DNA of 26,765 nt from Priapulus caudatus. Its lineage: Eukaryota; Priapulida; Priapulimorpha; Priapulimorphida; Priapulidae. The notes under the pieces are model-generated. The model saw only the letters and a program-made list of their open reading frames with translations, made no database searches and was not told the origin of the DNA. The position numbers were made by a program, and so were the translations under genes. Shown one piece after another: positions 9,844 to 19,760 of the stretch; position 1 is the stretch's first letter, and each line of letters opens with the position of its first letter. Location of the stretch: the NCBI RefSeq assembly GCF_000485595.1, contig NW_014577353.1, positions 95,820 through 122,584 on the forward strand, written 5' to 3'.

Positions 9844-10405
9844 GCCAGCTGATGACTCCTTGATTCCGGATTCAGAGATAGACAATATTTACTGAAATAC
9901 TAACTTAGAAATCAAATCGCTTAAAGGCCAGTGAAGCTTCCATCAAGACAATTAATTGCGTTACGCGATGCTATAAAATGTCACGACCTGCATCATGACT
10001 ATGTTAAGCGACAAGGCAAACACAGTCAAAAACTCCAACGAGAATGAACATCAAAACCTGAACTAAGATTATAACAGAGTACGATGATTGTTAATCACCA
10101 ATAGTTTCTGTAACGCGTTACTTACAGATTGAAACTTTTAAATGGAATTGTCTGTTGTTGGCACGTTGGTGTCTTTTTGTTAAATGTATTTGCCCTGTTT
10201 CGCGCAAACAGCCACAAAGAGAACTTCATTACGTCAAAATAGCTGCCATAAGCCGCACCTTACAATATCGCTAGCTATTAATTCATCGCACACGCCATTG
10301 GCAACACGTAATGACGTGTGATTCGATGTATGCCCCAAGTGACTTTTTCGAACTACACTAGGAAGAATTTAATCTGTGGATTAAAACTGAGTCACAGGAC
10401 AGGTC
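9844..10405 (-). mobile_element. Left part of the 2.6-kb insertion, unassigned
   Basis: This stretch lies between the left target-site duplication and the non-LTR fragment. It is AT-rich, has no coding signal I recognise, and lacks a poly-A end next to the duplication. It may be a long 3' untranslated region or a further element fragment. Confidence 0.35.
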
Positions 10406-10406
10406 T

Positions 10407-10966
10407 TCTTCTTCTTCTCAGGTCACTACATTACACTCGGCCCAGCCACTGCAGCACACAGGACTTGGCACGGTGGTTGAAAGCCTCAAGGTCTCCAGGG
10501 CTACAGGGCTCTGGCAATAAGGGGCATTTCAGGAGATGTCCCATAGTCTGGTCCTCCCCGCAGTCGCATTCGATTGGACCATGTTCAGTGTATCCCCATT
10601 TCTGCATGAGTGCCCTACATCGACCAAAACCTGTCCTGGGGCAATTCAGGCACAACCACGTCGGCCATACCTCGTTGGCTCCGGGCGGGAGGGATTCCTG
10701 GGGTCTGAGTGAAAGCTTATGTTGGCTTGCCTGAAGATGCTTTGACCATTGGGCGATCCTGTAGTTTTGGAGGTTGCCATCCAGGGGTTGAACCGCATGG
10801 ATGAAACTGTGCCTGGACTTTAGTCTCTTCTTTACTGTTTCATGCTGGAAGAGGGGGTGGCGAGAGTCATTTTCTTGGTTAAGTTTCTCTACTTGGGATG
10901 AAGCCATTCGTCTAACGTGTGGGGGAGCGATGCCACAGAGCAGGTAGAGGTCATCTACGTTGGTTG
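10407..10966 (-). pseudogene. 5'-truncated non-LTR retrotransposon, 3' end of reverse transcriptase ORF
   Basis: The frame is open on the minus strand from about 10963 to a stop at 10431. It ends in the region typical of Jockey/RTE-like ORF2 proteins: TNVDDLYLLCGIAPP near the start, LNCPRTGFGRCRALMQKWG, then a cysteine-histidine motif CDCGEDQTMGHLLKCP. The polymerase and endonuclease domains are missing. After the stop there is a short (GAA)n run on the minus strand (10407-10418), as at the 3' ends of several non-LTR families. It abuts the Penelope-like element on its 5' side. Clade assignment is uncertain. Confidence 0.7.
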
Positions 10967-10987
10967 GTCTCTATGAGGACTATCTGT

Positions 10988-11102
10988 ATGCTAATAAAGT
11001 TAATCTCAGTTAGATCCATAATCAGTACAAAATAACTTACTCTGACGAAATTTTCGTCCATCTCTTCGACAGACTTCCTCCGGTCTAACGTTTCCAGGTA
11101 GA
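10988..11102 (-). repeat. Penelope terminal repeat, left (3') copy
   Basis: On the minus strand it contains GGAGGAAGTC, then GGACGAAAATTTCGTC. Together with the other copy, the text around GGAGGA and GACGAAA recalls the conserved core of hammerhead ribozymes, which Penelope-like terminal repeats often carry. This copy departs from the canonical core at one position (CGGAGGA rather than CTGAnGA), so any ribozyme here is probably decayed. Confidence 0.7.
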
Positions 11103-11235
11103 TGGCAGCACTGGAAACGGAAGTTCGATCCTGGTCATTTTCGGGCGGCCTCCAGCCTGCGGTCCTCTCGAGTGGGTGCAGATCTGAGAATGTTGTTGTA
11201 AATGTGGGATAGATTGTATGACCCCTCATCTCTAT

Positions 11236-11715
11236 TCATTGTAGTCGGTTCTCTGCAGATGTAAATTGCTTCTCTGATTTGTCTGCGCCTCGGAATTGAT
11301 TCCTTTGACACCACAGTGGCCGCTTTCCAGTCCGGCAGATGGTTTTTGATCGACCATATGGTCTGTTATGGCTGACTTGTGCTGTTGTCCTGAAGTGGAC
11401 GCACGAGCCGCTGGTGTGATGTTCTTTTAAACGTGTGCCAAATTTTCTGCCTGTTTTCCCAATGTACGCGCTGTCACAGTTCGAGCAGGCGATACGGTAT
11501 ACACGTCCTGTAGTATTTTTGTTTTCAATTTTATCCTTGGGATGAACTAAGACGTTCCTGATGGTCTTGTGGGGTTTTAAAGCTGAAGAGATGTTGAATG
11601 TCCTTAAGGTGCGGGCTAACCTCTCGGACATGCCCTTGATGTAAGGAATGATAACTAACCCCCTATTTTTCGTTTTCAAGTTGTTTCCCTTCTTTTTCAA
11701 TTTGTTGTTGGTCAC
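11236..11715 (-). pseudogene. Penelope GIY-YIG endonuclease domain
   Basis: The frame reads a basic linker, then GRVYRIACSNCDSAYIGKTG, with the GIY-YIG pattern in variant form (VYRI...AYIG) and the CxxC pair seen in Penelope-like endonucleases, then RKFGTRLKEH. The later conserved part (HFRTTAQVSHNRPYG) is partly out of frame. In the intact protein this domain nicks target DNA to prime reverse transcription. Confidence 0.8.
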
Positions 11716-11845
11716 TTTTGTTTCTATTTTCCATTTTGTGTCTTCAATTGTCCAGTTTGGGTAGCCGCAATTTCGAAGTGCATGTCGAATCTCAAGTTCC
11801 TCGGCGCGTATATCTTCCGGTTCCGTTACAACTGTGTTCGCTCTA

Positions 11846-12345
11846 TCAAGCGAGTGTGCAGACGACGCCCAGTTTGTGAGTTAACGGGTGGTGAGACTGA
11901 AAGTTCAGATATTGATTGGTATGGGTCTTCTTCCTGTAGACCACGGTTTTTATCGTACCATCTTCTCTGCTCACAATCTTCGTGTCTAGGAAAGGAATGC
12001 TGTTGTTTTCCATTTCTTCAGAGGTGAATTGTATGTTGCCGGACATATCTATTGAGTTGAGATGATCATTGAGGATGCGTGTGGATCCCTTGGTAACCAC
12101 CGCTAGTATGTCATCTACATAGCGTTTCCAAAATCTGGGTTTGATATGTTCAGACGCTGTATTGATGGCTGTCTGTTCTAAATCTTCCATGTATAAGTTG
12201 GCAACGATTGGAGATACGGGGCTACCCATCGCCGTGCCGAGCTTCTGTTGATATAACTGTCCGCCAAACATGAAATAGGTGGTGGTGAGCCCGAATTCCA
12301 GCAACTCCATTATGTCGTCCAGTTCCAGTCTGCCCTCTACCTGGA
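11846..12345 (-). pseudogene. Penelope reverse transcriptase, central and C-terminal part
   Basis: The minus-strand frame reads FGLTTTYFMFGGQLYQQ, GTAMGSPVSPIVANLYME, then KRYVDDILAVV, containing the YVDD catalytic box, and PFLDTKI. These are reverse transcriptase motifs in the form used by Penelope-like elements. The frame breaks near 11850 (after HPLTHKLGV); related text continues in another frame toward the endonuclease. The start is lost at the junction with the right terminal copy. Confidence 0.85.
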
Positions 12346-12450
12346 AACGTTAGACCTGAGGCAGTCTGTCGGAGAGATGGACGAAAATTTCGTCAGAGTA
12401 AGTTATTTTGTACTGATTATGGATCTAACTAAGATTAACTTTATTAGCAT
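12336..12450 (+). repeat. Penelope terminal repeat, right (inverted) copy
   Basis: This is the reverse complement of 10988-11102 with the same length and about four substitutions. It has CTGAGGC where the left copy has CGGAGGA, so the two together suggest an ancestral CTGAGGA. Confidence 0.75.
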
Positions 12451-12485
12451 GTAAATTATAGAGATCCGATGAAGTTATTTAATCA

Positions 12486-12493
12486 AGCATTCA
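12486..12493. repeat. 8-bp target-site duplication, right copy (AGCATTCA)
   Basis: Identical to 9836-9843. The gypsy pol frame resumes directly to the right, on the minus strand. Confidence 0.8.
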
Positions 12494-13672
12494 TATCGTG
12501 TTGGTTGTATGTGCACCATATCTCTTGGCTTAAGTGGTTCCAAATCGTTGGCTTGTTGATCATGGTAAAATTTCTAACAAAGCTTACTGTAGTCTAATTT
12601 CGTCTTGACATCACCAGTCACTTTCAGCTGCAGTAGCGATGCTCTTGTTGGTAGGAGTGTTTTCGTCAGTCGACTCATCAGTCGCTTTGCTGGACTGGTG
12701 TTTAAGTGTTGAGTTGGAGTATTCCTGTGATCCAGTATGGTTAGATAAGGATCTGAATTTCCCTCCTTGGCTTTGCGAAGCATGCTCTTTGCTGTCTTAA
12801 CTGCCTGTTCTGCCTTCCCGTTGCTTTGTGCATATCATGGCGAGGACGTAATGTGCTTAAAGTTCCATTGCTGTGAAAACCGGCAGAATTCCTCTGCAGT
12901 GAATTGTGGTCTGTTGTCTGACATAATGACATCTGGAATGCCATGACGTGCAAACTGTAAGCTTCATCACCACTGTCTCTGTGCTCGTATTTGGCAGATA
13001 AACGATTTCCCACCAGTTGGAATAATAATCCAGTGTGATCAGGTAATCCCTAGTGTCGAATAAAAATAGATCTGCCCCTACTTTAGCCCATGGTCTGTTC
13101 ACCACATCATGAGGAATGAGAGTCTCCTTTTGCTGCTTGTGTTCATCATGCGTTCTGCACACATCACAGCGACGTATATATTCCTTAACTTCGGCATTCA
13201 TCCCTGGCCAATAGAGTAAGTCTCGTGCTCATCTCAGACAACCTTCTATTCTGATGTGTGATAAATTGATTTGCTGTAATAGCTCATGACGAAGCTTCTG
13301 TGGCACGATCGCTCTCTCTCCTCGAAATAAGATACGATCTTGGATGCTGAGTTCCTCAAGGGTGGAATAAGAAGGGTGTACAATATGTGGTACCTTGTCC
13401 TTCGACTCAGGCCATCTGCTTATTATCACATTCTTCAATGTCTGTAAGCAGAATTGAACAGATATCTTCTTCTGTATATGCTTGTATCTGCTGTAACCTA
13501 TAATCTGTTATGGGTAAATGCTGAAGCATGTTTACCTTCTCTACCTGTTCCTCCCTGGATGCTCTACAAACGTTGTTAGCAGGGGCTCTGCTTAGAGTGT
13601 CTGCAATGAGCGTTTCTTTGCCCGGTTTGTAGCATAGTGCTACAAACAATTTAGCGCTACATCGCATCATAT

Positions 13673-13680
13673 GCTTGGAG
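13673..13680. repeat. 8-bp target duplication, left copy (GCTTGGAG)
   Basis: Identical to 13870-13877 and flanks the MITE exactly at its CAG termini. Confidence 0.9.
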
Positions 13681-13869
13681 CAGGGAAAAAAATCAAATTT
13701 ATTTTTCGGGGGCTACATTTCAAGCTCGCGTGCATGAAAATAGCACTCTAATATTTGGTTTGCCTTGAACTCTATGCAAATTTACGGGGGCTCTTTTTGG
13801 CATTTCCGGGGCTTTTTTTGGCATTTCGGGGGCTAAATCGCCCCGAGCTCCCGTGTATTTTTTTCACTG
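13681..13869. mobile_element. 189-bp hAT-type MITE inside gypsy RNase H
   Basis: The ends are CAGGGAAAAAAAT (13681-13693) and the inverted ATTTTTTTCACTG (13857-13869), matching at 12 of 13 positions. The 8-bp duplication GCTTGGAG flanks it. CAG-type ends with an 8-bp duplication are the hAT hallmark. There is no transposase, so it was moved by an enzyme from elsewhere. Inside there is a short tandem (two copies of tttttggcatttc) and a GC-rich hairpin (ggggctaaatcgcccc). Confidence 0.9.
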
Positions 13870-13877
13870 GCTTGGAG
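13870..13877. repeat. 8-bp target duplication, right copy (GCTTGGAG)
   Basis: Second copy of the MITE target duplication; gypsy sequence resumes on both sides. Confidence 0.9.
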
Positions 13878-14344
13878 CCGAAGCATCATGCGCTGAAGTC
13901 GCTTTGGAGCTGCGTGAAGTGGCTTCTTAATTGTGACTTCTAGTGGCTTGTGACCAGACTGCACAAACACATGGTGTGCATAGGTGTATTGATGGAATTT
14001 CTCTAATCCAAAGATCACCGCTAAGAGATCCTTCTCTATCTGTGCATAGTTACATTCTGTCCGCGTCAACAAAAACGACTTTCAAATACAATTGGCTCGC
14101 CATCTTGCATCAGTGCTGCTGCTGCTAGCCCAAAGTCAGATGCGTCACATTGAAGATGAAGTTTCTTTGCACTGTTATACTAGTATTTGAGTAACGTTTC
14201 AGATGTTATAATCTTCTTAATAGTGCAGACAGCCTCTGCAGACCACTCAACATCACTGCGAGTGAGATTGCGTATACTGGTTCACACAATTCACTATAAG
14301 GCGCGGAATGAACTTACAGGCAGCACAATACTGAATCAGTTGTA

Positions 14345-15238
14345 TATTGTAACAGTTATGTGTAGAAGTAATTTTTCTAGAACCTACCTATTGTAATTTT
14401 CTGTCATATAAGTGGGTTTCATTGAGTGATGTAACTCGTATATATTCATTGTTTATAAAAGGTGTTATAATCTATGCTTATGCTATTCAATTAGTATTTG
14501 TAAGTATGTATAAATTTTCATTAAAAATTTCAAATAATGTTGTTTAATCGTTTTTAATTTTATAGATTCCACGGGTCACATTCACACTCTATATATCATT
14601 TGCACTGTATGCCTAATGTCACAATATGCTGGTAAGAAATTGTCGAATTAAGAGCCCTGAAGTTGTGCCATTATAATAAGTTTATTGCTTCATTTTAGTG
14701 CTGTTTAAAAGTGTAAATTGTCATTTTGGCAGAACTATATTTATCACATTATACATATATGCAATTGTCTTCACGTTTTATTTATATGAAAGGATATTAA
14801 CCAAGTGGATATGCTTTTACTTGTTCCTTTAATAAGACCAGGAGTGAATAATAATATATCTATTATTATTATTAGATTATAGATATATTATCTCAATAAG
14901 ACTATAATATAGTTTGTTTTCTATAAAGGACATCACATGCAATCAATTGTGTTTATAATAATAAGAAGAAAAACAAGAATTCTCTTATTAATTTACAGCA
15001 TCAATCGAATTTTTTTCTGCTTCTAATTGGTGCGCATGTCTATACTATACATGGGCTCTTCTGTAGCATTTTATAACAGTCTTGCCTTTCCTTGATTACG
15101 TTTATATGATAATGTTTATCTGCATATATCGAAAGCACCTACATTGCCAATCTCTATTTTCTGGATTCACTACTGATTGCATTTAATTCTGATGGATGTA
15201 TCCAGATAACGATTTGATGGGAGATCGCTATTTGGTGA
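14345..15238. other. AT-rich spacer between gypsy remnant and folate receptor gene
   Basis: No gene is seen. It contains one degraded foldback element (14838-14900). The gypsy similarity stops abruptly near 14340, so the retroelement is truncated on its 5' side. Confidence 0.5.
14838..14900. repeat. Foldback element copy B (degraded)
   Basis: The left arm ccaggagtgaataataatat and a right arm running in reverse complement as far as agatatattatctc form an imperfect hairpin with an ATT-rich loop. The left arm shares the GGAGTGaATAATA core with the other copies. Confidence 0.6.
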
Positions 15239-17380
15239 TCACTGTTGCTGAAGCATCTCTGCCAATAAGGTAATCAGTAGAGTAGAAGAGAGCAGTGCTC
15301 TTGTTTGCATAGTAGAGCTCATCTGTTCGACCTTCCACTCTGTGACTTCTGAATTTGGGTTGCCTATAAGAAAATTTGTAACAGATTCCAGAATATGGTT
15401 ATAATATATATGCATATATATGTAAATAGATATATCAGGAGTAGATAATAGGGATTATCTACTATCATCCCTATTATCTACTCCTGATATATATGTATAT
15501 ATATACCTGATGGAAAAATTAGTGTCCAGTGAATTTGCTAGAATGCTGAAATGTCTGGACCAACGAAGATGTGGGTTTACGGAATTTTCTATTGTCACCA
15601 TGAATCTGCTATTTAAAATATATTTCAGTAAGTTGTTATAGCAAAATTCTATTCTATAGTTTTTCTGGTATTAAAAATTGGTTGCGCAATCATACCTTCG
15701 CTTGCATTAAAATATATCTTCATGCAGGGCTGTTTGTCATCAACCACTTTGTAGGAGGAACCCCATATCTGCTCACAGAATGTCACTGAATCGCCAAACA
15801 GTTCCAGGATCTTTCTACATTCTGCACCTTTAGGGCATTCATTTTGTCCTGAAAATATTTCATACGCATCCAGTGTGTTAGGTCACATATAATATTATAA
15901 GGAGTGAATAATAATAGATTCTATCTATATCTCTGTCTATTAATATTCACTCTGATATTATTATTGTGATGGAGACTGTCTAAAATTCAATGGATGAAAA
16001 TACGTTTTCAGATATAGTAGTTGCATTATAATAAATAATCCCTAGCTGCATATGGTAACTGCTGGCGAACGTTTCTCTACCAGAAGACCAGTCGAAGCCT
16101 GTGCTCCAATCATCCAGGCACGTCCAGTCATGCATGCAGTCATTCCACCAGTTGTCACATTCACTGCGACATAGCGGCACGTCTATAAATTTCTCATTTC
16201 TGATATTCATTGACACCTGAAATTTTGTAAGTGTATCAGTTTAAGACGTTCACGGGTGTTCTTGCCACGTGGAGTCTACAATTCCCAGGTTTTTTTTGTC
16301 TGGAACAAAATTAGTATCAACGTTTGTCTTTACGATGTCTCTGTGACAAGGGACCACAGGAAACCTATGTTGTCAGCAACTAACGGAGACACCAAGGAGC
16401 CTGAACATCTCTGATGCCATGTTGGTTTTAAATAGCAACCAAACTTATTTGCACAAGTTTTGTGAAAAGGAAAGTGGGGAACCCCAGCAGCGTAATTTCA
16501 ATATATCACCTCGAATTAGTGTGAGATGATCATCATAATCATGATTGATGATTGATTGATGATGATGATTTATTTCATGATTGATCACTATGAATGCATT
16601 TGAGTTATGATTGCCTCGCTTGTGCGATGAACTGATGATACAAGAGGCTATGCAGCCACAAAAAGGCATAATGACGGGAAACTATGGACACGCATGAAAA
16701 CTGAAATGTAGTACTTTCTGTCGTTCACAATTTCAGATGTTGTCAGTGGTACAATAATGATATGATCGTAAATGTTGTGGTACTTGCATTTTTTAGCCAT
16801 GGTCCAAGATTTGCTTCACACTCATAAAAACACAGGTCTTGCATGAAATGTTTTTTGCAGCTCTGACTAAGTGGGATTTTGCAGTGGTTCCAGTCCATAT
16901 CATACCAGGTGGGATTTGTTTGGAACTCTTTCGTGGTGTTGTATGTACAACAGGCGTTGCTAGCCCAAGGCTTACACTATATGAACATGCAGCATTAAAG
17001 TTATTATTAAATTAAAATAGTTAATATATAAAACAATCGAATTAAATATGGAACTATCATGTAGTGCCCTGAGTTGATGAAATATTTCATTATAGATGTA
17101 AGTTGACGTTGATCTCAATGTTATAATAACTTGATAAGTAAATAAATAAGTATTAACGTATGATTCTCATGACGTTGTTTAGCAGGAGCTATGTTACATC
17201 ATAGCTAACATGTTAGCAGAAACACACCTGACCATAAAGCTCTTCAACACTTGGTGCTTTCTTATGATTTATTCCGTCCATGCAAACATTGAGAAGTTCT
17301 TCTGGATCGTCATATTTCCTGCCTTCACTGGCGCTCGCAAGGATAGCCAGGCAATAAGTAGCCACCAGAAATAACTTCAT
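15239..17380 (-). CDS. FOLR: Folate receptor family protein (GPI-anchored type), five coding exons
   Basis: Folate receptors are secreted-fold, cysteine-rich proteins that bind folate at the cell surface for uptake. Exons on the minus strand: 17380-17228 (51 codons), 16976-16788 (63), 16216-16081 (45 plus 1 base), 15848-15696 and 15363-15239, joining without a frame break into 251 residues (vertebrate FOLR1 is about 257). A signal peptide opens it (MKLFLVATYCLAILASASEG), followed by NVCMDGINHKKAPS, then CKPWASNACCTYNTT, WNHC, CFYECEANLGPW, then VPLCRSECDNWWNDC, WTCLDDWSTGFDWSSG, CPKGAEC and FCEQIWGSSYKV. These are in family order with the cysteines and tryptophans in place. The end (ALLSSTLLITLLAEML) is hydrophobic, as in a GPI signal. 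The second intron starts GCAAGT rather than GT. Riboflavin-binding or JUNO-like ligands remain possible. Confidence 0.93.
15430..15492. repeat. Foldback element copy C, perfect 25-bp arms
   Basis: The arms 15430-15454 and 15468-15492 are exact reverse complements, each including tatcaggagtagataata, with a 13-base loop. It lies in the last intron of the folate receptor gene. AT dinucleotide runs flank it on both sides. Confidence 0.9.
15890..15960. repeat. Foldback element copy D (imperfect)
   Basis: The left arm aaggagtgaataataataga pairs with the right arm tctattaatattcactctga, with a few mismatches and a loop of about 20 bases. It lies in the third intron of the folate receptor gene. Confidence 0.75.
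16508..16620. repeat. TGAT/TGATT-rich simple repeat
   Basis: Repeats of tgatgat and tgattgat lie in the second intron of the folate receptor gene. The minus-strand open frame over it is an artefact. Confidence 0.6.
16786..16787 (-). promoter_or_regulatory. FOLR: Non-canonical GC splice donor in the folate receptor gene
   Basis: Exon 2 must end after the codon at 16790-16788 to keep phase with exon 3. The intron then starts GCAAGT, the usual consensus of GC-AG introns, and ends ..ttcag before 16216. The nearby alternative GT (two bases further in) throws the next exon out of frame. Confidence 0.75.
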
Positions 17381-18543
17381 CCTGTATCTGATTATAATGT
17401 AAGAAATGCACAGTCTAATGTAAGAAAGCATGTTCAAATCATAACACAAAACAGGGAATGATATAACTTATAAGCATGGTCTCAATGAGGCTGAATTCTA
17501 ACCAAGCAGTAGCGTTAACAACAGCAAATAAAAGTTAACGGTAGATCAAACATTTTGGCTAAATTAACCACAACCAACTAATTGCAGCTAATAGCTTTTC
17601 AACGTCATTACTGCAGGGCAGGTCACCATGAAAATGTTATTTGGCCGATTATTCCGTTTACCGTTTTCAGTACCTACTTTGAGGTTGGAATAGGCTTGAA
17701 AATTTTAAAATGAAAAAGTATTTATATTAATTATTTAAAAACATTTTATTTATTGAGATATAAATGGTAATACTCACGAGCCGTGAAGGTGTTATAGGTC
17801 GTTTCGCGTTTGTGCATCATTTGAAAGTGAAACCGTAGTTGCTGTTTAGTTATAGTATAGTATAGGTTCCCAGACTTGGAGACCCTCAGTTCCAGTTTAT
17901 ACGCGCATGGCCGTGTTTATAAACCACAATATTGCTACTGACGTGATATACCAGGAAGGGCTGCAACTTGCTTGTACGCGTAGCCTCCCTCGGATGGCTA
18001 GCCGAATGTATTAATGTCAATAATTAGGTAATTTTCCAACTTATTCACAGATTACTTCCTGGTACATGCCCCCTTCTCTCCACATTCACGGGTCACTTTC
18101 CTTTCGGATTTTCTGATTTTACCGCTATAATACATACACCTGATCAACGCTGGTATATCTAGTTCACTATGGGATGTCGATGAGTTTCACCATCATTTCA
18201 TGCAGTTCATTATAAATTAAATGTCACTAAAAATAAGCTTTACAGCTACACTTACCTGTGCAATCGCAAATGGTGGACACGATGTGCAATCTCGAAGGAA
18301 ATTTGGCAAAATGAACTTTAGAATAGGAAGTGGTTTAATAGTCTGTTGTAGTACAGGTGTACTGTCACTCTTGAGACTGCTGTACTGCACACGTATTTTG
18401 CACATGAATTATGTATACATGTGCGTACAATGTTTGCACACCTTTCTTAGAGGTCGAAGTTCAGGTGTGCTCTGTGAGCTTTTGTTTATATAGTATATGC
18501 ACAATACGCGCATAAGAGCGTGCAATCTCATTTCCATAGGCGA

Positions 18544-18580
18544 GCACGTGTAGTGTTGTGCACGTGTAGTGTAGTGCAAG
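18544..18580 (+). repeat. Short tandem repeat (gcacgtgtagtgt)
   Basis: gcacgtgtagtgt occurs twice in tandem with a four-base gap, followed by a partial third copy. Each full unit contains a CACGTG palindrome (E-box). Confidence 0.6.
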
Positions 18581-19121
18581 GGCGTCGGAACTGCCGCAGC
18601 ACTTTTTTCATGCCATAAATTTTCCGTAACCAAAATCTTTCATTAATTTATACCGTCTTTTGGCCGGTACATATATCATGTATATACGTGTAATCTAGGC
18701 CCCTATAAGCGGAGACCAGGGTCAGATGAGGTCAGGTCACCTGTAGCTATAAAATTTTATGATCCAGAACTCTAGCACACATTCCTCTGCTCCCCGTCTA
18801 CTCCTGATTCTATGCAGGCAGCATGCCGTTGCGTTATATTGAGGGAGCATGCTTTGCCCGGGGTCAGCGCGTCGGGCCGTATTCTGGCTGGGTATTCTGA
18901 ATCGTGGGGTGGTGGGGTGGGGAAGGATACTGTCAAGAGACTCAAGTCGGCCTTATTAGCCAATAAATGATGTGAGTACCCAAGGAATGTATGACAAATT
19001 TTTCTTCTGCCAAAATCATGATGATTTTAATGAAACAACAACAAGTAAAATATGATATAATACAGAAAAATGTGCAAGGAAATGCGGTATTTTTAGGCGT
19101 TATTTTTATTTTTATTTCAAA

Positions 19122-19222
19122 CTCGAGGGGGGGGGGACACCCCCCTCGAGCACCCTGTGTCCCCGCTCCGCTCCGTGCAGCGCTACGCGCTGCACTACGC
19201 TATGCGGCTGCGCTATGCGCAG
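19122..19222. repeat. GC-rich inverted repeats, MITE-like end
   Basis: ctcgagggggg (19122-) pairs with ccccccctcgag-like text ending near 19149. Next to it gtgcagcg...cgctgcac forms a second hairpin (19176-19196). GC-rich palindromes of this kind in AT-rich DNA usually mark the ends of nonautonomous DNA transposons. Confidence 0.5.
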
Positions 19223-19236
19223 AGCACCGCAGTCAC

Positions 19237-19760
19237 TAACATGGAGAACGGGTATTTTCGGGACGCGGGATTGGCCATTTTAATTAGCTGGGAACTGGGA
19301 AATGGCAGATAAATTTTCCGTGATTCGGGAACAGGAGTCCATCGGGACGTGGGAAAAACCCTCTACAATTGTCTGGGATCTGGGAAAATTGTGTCAATTC
19401 GTCGGGATTTCAATTTCTGCGCTAATATTAAAAAAAAAAATTTTAATTTATTTATTTTTAGCCAGAAGATTTATGTAGACCCCAGATAAATAATAGTATG
19501 TAAATATTAGTATTTATCTAGTGTTTGAAAACCTAAACGACTGAGTTTCCTAAAACATGTCTACATAATTTCCTGGGAACTGGGAATTGGGATTTTATTT
19601 CACTGGGAACTGGGATATGGGGATTTTTTTGCTGGGAAAGTGGGAATGTACCCCCCCCCCGTTCCCCCCCTCAACATGGGCATAAATCCCGGGGGGATAG
19701 GGGGATGCATCCCCCTGCTCTTGAAGGAGGGGGGATGGCCTGTACAAATATCCCCCCTGA
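19237..19760. repeat. Composite of 'ctgggaactggga' repeats and G/C-run hairpins
   Basis: Short motifs (gggaactggga, gggatttt, gggaa) recur at about 19288-19300, 19372-19390, 19572-19640, separated by an AT-rich insert at 19425-19530. Then come poly-C and poly-G runs with gggggatgcatccccc at 19696-19713. No termini or target duplication were found. Confidence 0.45.

Larger units (their letters stand above)
10988..12450 (-). mobile_element. Penelope-like retroelement, 5'-truncated, with inverted terminal copies
   Basis: The core holds a reverse transcriptase followed by a GIY-YIG endonuclease, the diagnostic order of Penelope-like elements. It is bounded by two 115-bp copies of one sequence in opposite orientation (10988-11102 and 12336-12450) with about four mismatches by eye. 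Inverted partial copies of the terminal repeat next to a 5'-truncated body are a known arrangement for this class. The coding part starts abruptly at the right copy, so the N-terminal part of the reverse transcriptase is lost. It sits inside the block bounded by the 8-bp AGCATTCA duplication. Confidence 0.85.
12494..14340 (-). pseudogene. Ty3/gypsy retrotransposon pol (RT end, RNase H, integrase), decayed
   Basis: Read on the minus strand from 14340 downward. The end of reverse transcriptase and start of RNase H lies at about 14340-14085 (LTRSDVEW, then QCDASDFGLA). RNase H follows (ECNYAQIEKDLLAVIFGLE, with HKPLE). A hAT-type MITE interrupts at 13681-13869. The connection follows (YKPGKETLIADTLSRAP). 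The integrase zinc-binding region with CDVCRTHDEHKQQKE is at about 13170-13100. The integrase core has VGADLFLF and DYYSNWWEI. The C-terminal part reads DPYLTILDHRNTP and, after a frameshift near 12580, NDLEPLKPRDMVHIQP. Multiple frameshifts and stops, and loss of gag, protease and most of the reverse transcriptase, make it a dead copy. In live elements pol copies RNA to DNA and integrates it. Confidence 0.88.

Noticed and set aside
10318-10734. 138-codon plus-strand open frame
   Set aside because: It is the shadow of the minus-strand non-LTR reverse transcriptase end, which has the diagnostic cysteine-histidine motif.
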